A stretch of DNA of 64,000 bases, from contig CAJTLJ010000007.1 of assembly GCA_910577475.1 (NCBI GenBank), positions 65,347-129,346 on the forward strand. The letters are read 5' to 3'. Both the position numbers and the translations under genes were made by a program. This document shows positions 60,790 through 64,000 of this stretch, in pieces. The notes under the pieces were generated by a model. The model did not search any database, was not told the DNA's origin, and was given only the letters and a program-made list of their open reading frames with translations. Position 1 is the first letter of the stretch, and every line of letters starts with the position of its first letter. This DNA comes from an uncultured Alistipes sp. (lineage in GTDB: Bacteria > Bacteroidota > Bacteroidia > Bacteroidales > Rikenellaceae).

Positions 60790-61089
60790 ATGTACGAAAA
60801 ACACCCATCGGAAAACGAATTGTTCGAAGCCATAGAGCGGCGGATGGAACACATTCAGCAGACGCTCGACGCCATGGCTAAGACCCGCGGAACATTCGAC
60901 GGAGATACCCTGCTCGACAATCATGACTTATGCATGATGCTGAACGTCACAAAGCGCACATTGGCAAGGTATAGGCAAAAGAGACTGATCCCATTCTACA
61001 AGATCGACAGAAGGGTATTTTATCGTGCCGCCGAAATACGGGAGTTCATGAAAAAGTCCAATCGAAGAGAATGCGCCACATCCAAATAA
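60790..61089 (+). CDS. Helix-turn-helix mobile-element protein (excisionase-like)
   Basis: A protein of about 99 aa. After a helical N-terminus (ENELFEAIERRMEHIQQTLDAMAK) comes a MerR/Xis-type winged helix: DNHDLCMMLNVTKRTLARYRQKRLIPFYKIDRRVFYRAAEIREFM. Such DNA-binding proteins occur in Bacteroides mobilisable elements near integrase genes. A TTG 24 nt upstream is an alternative start, but ATG is preferred. Confidence 0.78.
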   Translation: MYEKHPSENELFEAIERRMEHIQQTLDAMAKTRGTFDGDTLLDNHDLCMMLNVTKRTLARYRQKRLIPFYKIDRRVFYRAAEIREFMKKSNRRECATSK

Positions 61090-61206
61090 TTAGAATGCAA
61101 ACAACCGAATAACATTGGCAGGCCATTCGAAAATGTATGAACCGAAATACATGCAGGTTAGGATTTCATCTACTTTGCCATACTGAACATAACAAAGTTT
61201 TATTAA

Positions 61207-61252
61207 ATAATTCACAAATTTGTGAATTATAGAAGAAAATGTATTATATTTG
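61207..61252 (+). promoter_or_regulatory. Promoter and 24-bp operator of the higBA-like operon
   Basis: A perfect 24-bp palindrome (61207-61230; half-site ATAATTCACAAA) contains a TTTG at 61219-61222. TATATTTG (61245-61252) follows, 22 nt later. The arrangement suggests an antitoxin operator covering the -33 element. The adjacent 61090-61206 holds nothing I recognise. Confidence 0.7.
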
Positions 61253-61269
61253 CAGAAAAAGATAGCGCC

Positions 61270-61590
61270 ATGCACATAGAGTTTGAGCAACCTTACTTAA
61301 AAGAGTTGTATGAGACCGGCAAATGCAAGAATAAGAAGCACCGGTTTCAACCGGAAATAGTAAAGAGATATATATCGTGTGTGCAACGGTTGCATGTTGT
61401 CGCTCGGGTGGAGGATCTGTTTGCTTTCACGGCATTGCATTATGAGGTATTGCAAGGAGATAAAAAGGGAATAGAATCCATTCGCATAAACAAACAGTAC
61501 AGATTGGAGTTCAAAACTCGTAGCGATGGGGATCAAGAGCCGATCGTGACAATATGCAAGATTTTGGAAATAACGAACCATTACCAGTAG
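61270..61590 (+). CDS. higB: HigB/RelE-type toxin
   Basis: A protein of about 106 aa: MHIEFEQPYLKELYETGKC, then HRFQPEIVKRYISCVQRL, HYEVLQGDKKGIESIRINKQYRLEF and VTICKILEITNHYQ. This is the plasmid-maintenance killer family (HigB), a ribosome-dependent mRNA endonuclease, with its basic surface (KN-KK, RINKQYR). An in-frame ATG 48 nt upstream lies in the operator, so the later ATG is chosen. Codon use is AT-rich, unlike the chromosomal genes. Confidence 0.88.
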   Translation: MHIEFEQPYLKELYETGKCKNKKHRFQPEIVKRYISCVQRLHVVARVEDLFAFTALHYEVLQGDKKGIESIRINKQYRLEFKTRSDGDQEPIVTICKILEITNHYQ

Positions 61591-61594
61591 CGAA

Positions 61595-62224
61595 ATGGAG
61601 CAAAGCAGACGTATAATAATAACTGGAAAGTCGAAACGGAATGTGTTCGATTCTCCGAACATGTATATAGATGACCTTAAAAACGTTGTTATCGACATCA
61701 CGAATTCAATATCGCAATTAAAGGAAAACTTACTCGAAAACATTATTGAGTTCCAAACCGAGCATATGATCGAACGATTGGCTGATAAACTCCAAGATTC
61801 ACTGGTCGATATTAACCTGCAATCATTTATAACATCGCAAATCAAAAACGATTTAGCGAATCTTATCACGAAGTTTTATCGTCCGATTACATATAAAAGC
61901 GAGAATGTCGATATTCGTTTCGACACGACTGTACATATATCCGACAGTTTTGCCGATGATACTTTGCATGATCGTAAAGAGCAGGATAAAATAATCGATA
62001 TGAATTTCAATATCGACAGGACAGGAAATATTTTGTCAAGAATCCCAAATATTATTTTTCGATTCTATCGTCATTTAACCGATAGGACAAATGAATTATT
62101 ACATGCCTGCATAACCTGCATAAGATGTAATAGACTTATGTATTATCCTGCACCTCCGGGTTCCGATCCGACAAAGCAATATTATTATAAGAAAAAAATC
62201 GAAGGCTTTTCCATGTTAACATAG
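61595..62224 (+). CDS. Unknown protein between toxin and antitoxin
   Basis: A 209-aa protein MEQSRRIIITGKSKRNVFDSPNMYIDDLKNVVIDIT, rich in Asn/Ile/Asp. It has a helical N-terminal half (SQLKENLLENIIEFQTEHMIERLADKLQ) and a second half with aromatic segments (NIIFRFYRHLTDRTNELLHACITCIRCNRLMYYP). A CxxCxxC-like triplet (CITCIRC) is visible. No family recognised. It sits 4 nt after the toxin and 40 nt before the antitoxin, so it is part of the operon. Its role is unknown. Confidence 0.6.
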   Translation: MEQSRRIIITGKSKRNVFDSPNMYIDDLKNVVIDITNSISQLKENLLENIIEFQTEHMIERLADKLQDSLVDINLQSFITSQIKNDLANLITKFYRPITYKSENVDIRFDTTVHISDSFADDTLHDRKEQDKIIDMNFNIDRTGNILSRIPNIIFRFYRHLTDRTNELLHACITCIRCNRLMYYPAPPGSDPTKQYYYKKKIEGFSMLT

Positions 62225-62264
62225 CGGAATAGAGTTCCAAAGCAGAAAAGTCGAACATTAAAAA

Positions 62265-62591
62265 ATGAATATGATGATTACAAATGATATTACACCGGCA
62301 ATAGCAATCCATCCGGGATTTATTCTTAAAGAAGAATTGGAGGAAAGAGGTATTTCTCAAAAGAAATTTGCAAAGATCGTGGACATGCCATACACGCAGC
62401 TTAACGAAATATTGAATGAGAAACGCCCCGTGTCTGCCGATTTGGCATTGGCCATAGAAGTGGCCTTAGGCATAAAAGCGTATATATGGGTCAAGTTGCA
62501 AGCTGAGTATAATCTGCAAATAGCACGTGAAGATACTAAAATCAAGATCAGATTAGACAACATTCGTAAAATGTGTGCATCGTTATTATGA
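62265..62591 (+). CDS. higA: HigA-type antitoxin (XRE HTH)
   Basis: A 108-aa protein with the HigA pattern: IHPGFILKEELEERGISQKKFAKIVDMPYTQLNEILNEKRPVSADLALAIEVALGIKAYIWVKLQAEYNL. The HTH (about residues 28-70) binds the operator upstream of the toxin gene and represses the operon. The gene order toxin first, antitoxin last is standard for higBA, but here one gene separates them. Confidence 0.88.
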   Translation: MNMMITNDITPAIAIHPGFILKEELEERGISQKKFAKIVDMPYTQLNEILNEKRPVSADLALAIEVALGIKAYIWVKLQAEYNLQIAREDTKIKIRLDNIRKMCASLL

Positions 62592-62626
62592 CAGATATCA
62601 AGAGATGTCTAACAAGACCTAAATCA

Positions 62627-62668
62627 GATATCACCCTCGCCAAAATGAATTCTGGCGAGGGTGATATC
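62627..62668 (+). terminator. Hairpin after higA
   Basis: GATATCACCCTCGCCA and TGGCGAGGGTGATATC form a perfect 16-bp stem with a 10-nt loop. A U-run is absent, so it may act as a termination-protection hairpin or be bidirectional. Confidence 0.7.
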
Positions 62669-62856
62669 GTTAAATAAATCATGTCGGCTTAATATCGCGA
62701 CCGTAGCAGGATCCGAATCTCTATGTGCCGACAATTCATGATGCACGGGATCTGGACAGATCAAAAAGAGCGTTCTTTCGGTCAATTTGCTATTTATTTG
62801 CATATAATCAGTTGGAAACGCCCGATTACTCTTGTTTTTCGGGTAGAATAATTGTA

Positions 62857-62864
62857 TATTTGTA
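62857..62864 (+). promoter_or_regulatory. -7 box TATATTTG
   Basis: A good -7 match between the toxin cassette and the BACON gene. It would start a transcript about 245 nt before that gene's ATG, across the leader described next. Confidence 0.5.
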
Positions 62865-62870
62865 CAATTC

Positions 62871-63034
62871 AGCAAACACCTATCAACATTCAGCTTATGA
62901 AACACATAACCGACCGACGGCAGGATCGCGAAGCATAACCGACCTTGCAGGCATGATGACACGACATGTCTCATGCCCTTCTCAATCTTGACAGCCCGAA
63001 ATAAAAGTTCCGTCAGGGCTGTACGATCTTTTTC
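62871..63034 (+). ncRNA. Candidate small RNA or structured leader
   Basis: Downstream of the -7 box lie a 13-codon frame (62897-62938, MKHITDRRQDREA), a strong stem-loop (GGCATGA...TCATGCC with inner GACA/TGTC, 62950-62977) and a second stem ACAGCCC/GGGCTGT (62991-62997, 63016-63022) followed by CTTTTTC. This looks like a short transcript with its own terminator, or an attenuator before the BACON gene. No known RNA family is recognised. The stretch 62669-62856 holds nothing else. Confidence 0.35.
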
Positions 63035-63116
63035 TCTATTCCCTCCCGGCTGCGTCATCGCGCTCTTCCCGTAGCCGTCCATATATGGATTACATAAACC
63101 TAATTTTTATCAGACA

Positions 63117-64000
63117 ATGCGTCCTCGTACTATCTATTCAATCATTATCGTTTTATTTGCTCAGGTATTCTTCGCCTGCAGCTCCGACCCCAAGGTCGAC
63201 CCGGTCGATCCCCGCCAGCCTCGGCTGACGATCACGTGGAGCCCGCCGACATTGCTGCCGGCAGCCGGCAGCACACAGCTCCGCTTCTCGACCGACGAAG
63301 CCTGGCATATCGAGACCGCGGCCGGGGAAAATGCCGATCCCTGGTTCGAGATCGACCCCATGCAGGGAGGGCCGGGCGAGGATATATCCGTCTCGGTGCG
63401 CGTGAATGAGAATACCGCATACCTCGGACGCAGCTTTACGTTAACGATTCGAACGGCCTCTCTGGAAAAGTCCGTAGAGATAACCCAGCTCAAGCGCAAC
63501 GCCATCATAGCCGGCGAGAACCGCTACGAACTCTCGGCGGAGGAGCAAACCCTAACGGTGGAGATTCTGTCCAATGTCGAATACGAAGTGGAGATCACGG
63601 AGGGAAGAGAGTGGCTCGCCGCAGACGACGCCACACGCTCGGAGCCGGGGTTGTCGACCTCGGAGCACCGCTTCACGGTCGGGGCCAACAGCGAGCTGCT
63701 GGAGCGCTCGGCAACCGTCGTATTCAAGGATCTCGCGAGCGACTTGCAGGACGAGGTGACGGTCGTGCAGGCCGCGATGGCCGACCCCGATCCCGAGCGA
63801 ACGGCACTGCGGGCCATTTACCGCGAAGCAAACGGCGACGACTGGACGAACAGCGACAACTGGTGCACCGAAAAGCCCTTGGGAGAGTGGTACGGCGTAG
63901 CGACCGATGACGAGGGGCATGTCGTCGAGCTGAGGCTGCCGCAGAACAACCTCCGCGGCGCGATCGCACACGAGATAGCGAATCTCGGCCATCTGCGCAT
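63117..64000 (+). CDS. BACON/LRR-type lipoprotein, C-terminus beyond window
   Basis: Starts MRPRTIYSIIIVLFAQVFFACSSD, a lipoprotein signal (lipobox FFAC). Two BACON-like beta-sandwich domains follow at about residues 37-126 (ITWSPPTLLPAAGSTQLRFST...SLEKSVEITQLKR) and 128-218 (YELSAEEQTLTVEILSNVEYEVEIT...DEVTVVQAA). Then an LRR-type start appears: ALRAIYREANGDDWTNSDNW, WYGVATDDEGHVVELRLPQN. This combination is frequent in Bacteroidales surface lipoproteins thought to bind glycans or mucin. The gene runs off the right edge. Confidence 0.85.
   Translation, partial: MRPRTIYSIIIVLFAQVFFACSSDPKVDPVDPRQPRLTITWSPPTLLPAAGSTQLRFSTDEAWHIETAAGENADPWFEIDPMQGGPGEDISVSVRVNENTAYLGRSFTLTIRTASLEKSVEITQLKRNAIIAGENRYELSAEEQTLTVEILSNVEYEVEITEGREWLAADDATRSEPGLSTSEHRFTVGANSELLERSATVVFKDLASDLQDEVTVVQAAMADPDPERTALRAIYREANGDDWTNSDNWCTEKPLGEWYGVATDDEGHVVELRLPQNNLRGAIAHEIANLGHLR

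Noticed and set aside
62624..63082. 152-codon minus-strand frame between higA and the BACON gene
   Set aside because: It overlaps hairpins and a plus-strand promoter, has no family features, and its end coincides with the higA hairpin.
1..64000. CRISPR array or cas genes
   Set aside because: No series of evenly spaced short repeats and no Cas-like protein were seen.

Overview
The window looks like the chromosome of a high-GC Bacteroidales gut bacterium, most likely Alistipes (Rikenellaceae). The evidence is Bacteroidetes-type promoters (-7 TAnnTTTG with a TTG/TTTG about 19-20 nt upstream), GC-rich third positions, UpxY-type capsule regulation, BACON/LRR lipoproteins, DUF4120-type mobile-element genes and a TonB/ExbBD/TamB envelope set. 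The genus is an inference; no 16S or marker search was possible.

Layout. 1-1.3 kb: two FKBP-fold-like lipoproteins (the first cut by the window edge). 1.4-8.4 kb: MazG-like NTP-PPase, then a TetR-controlled tripartite RND efflux operon ending in a PII-like protein. 8.8-14.2 kb: POT peptide transporter, divergent from a GH43 glycosidase and glycogen branching enzyme. 14.7-24.6 kb: MTA/SAH deaminase, DUF1573, TonB-ExbD-ExbB and TamB on the minus strand; TsaD and an M15 peptidase on the plus strand. 24.7-26.6 kb: small beta-barrel protein and nitronate monooxygenase. 27.2-29.7 kb: a solitary phage-like module (large terminase, small protein, divergent S24 repressor).

29.8-49.6 kb: a complete 18-gene minus-strand capsule/O-antigen operon. 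It runs from a UpxY antiterminator and a structured leader, through FlaA1-type dehydratase, UDP-sugar dehydrogenase, Wzx, glycosyltransferases, Wzy, an Asp-box propeller, ATP-grasp ligase, epimerase, PIG-L deacetylase and initial sugar transferase, to the UDP-L-FucNAc genes (CapE/G/F) and WbuC, ending at a strong terminator. One glycosyltransferase is split by a 10-G tract and becomes a full 424-aa protein with nine Gs, so it is a probable phase-variable gene; a second 9-nt tract lies in the FlaA1-type gene and a third upstream of the operon promoter.

49.8-54.2 kb: ManC, a nucleotidyltransferase-fold protein, and kduI-kduD (uronate catabolism). 54.3-57.9 kb: two overlapping DUF262 genes, a candidate defence pair. 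57.96 kb: tRNA-Leu(UAG), followed by an accessory island: inverted repeat, integrase remnant, DUF4120, Fic protein, small element genes, and an AT-rich HigB-X-HigA toxin-antitoxin cassette with an extra gene of unknown function between toxin and antitoxin. The window ends in the 5' part of a BACON/LRR lipoprotein gene. A dispersed intergenic repeat family occurs at three places (8.5, 14.3-14.7 and 26.9-27.2 kb).
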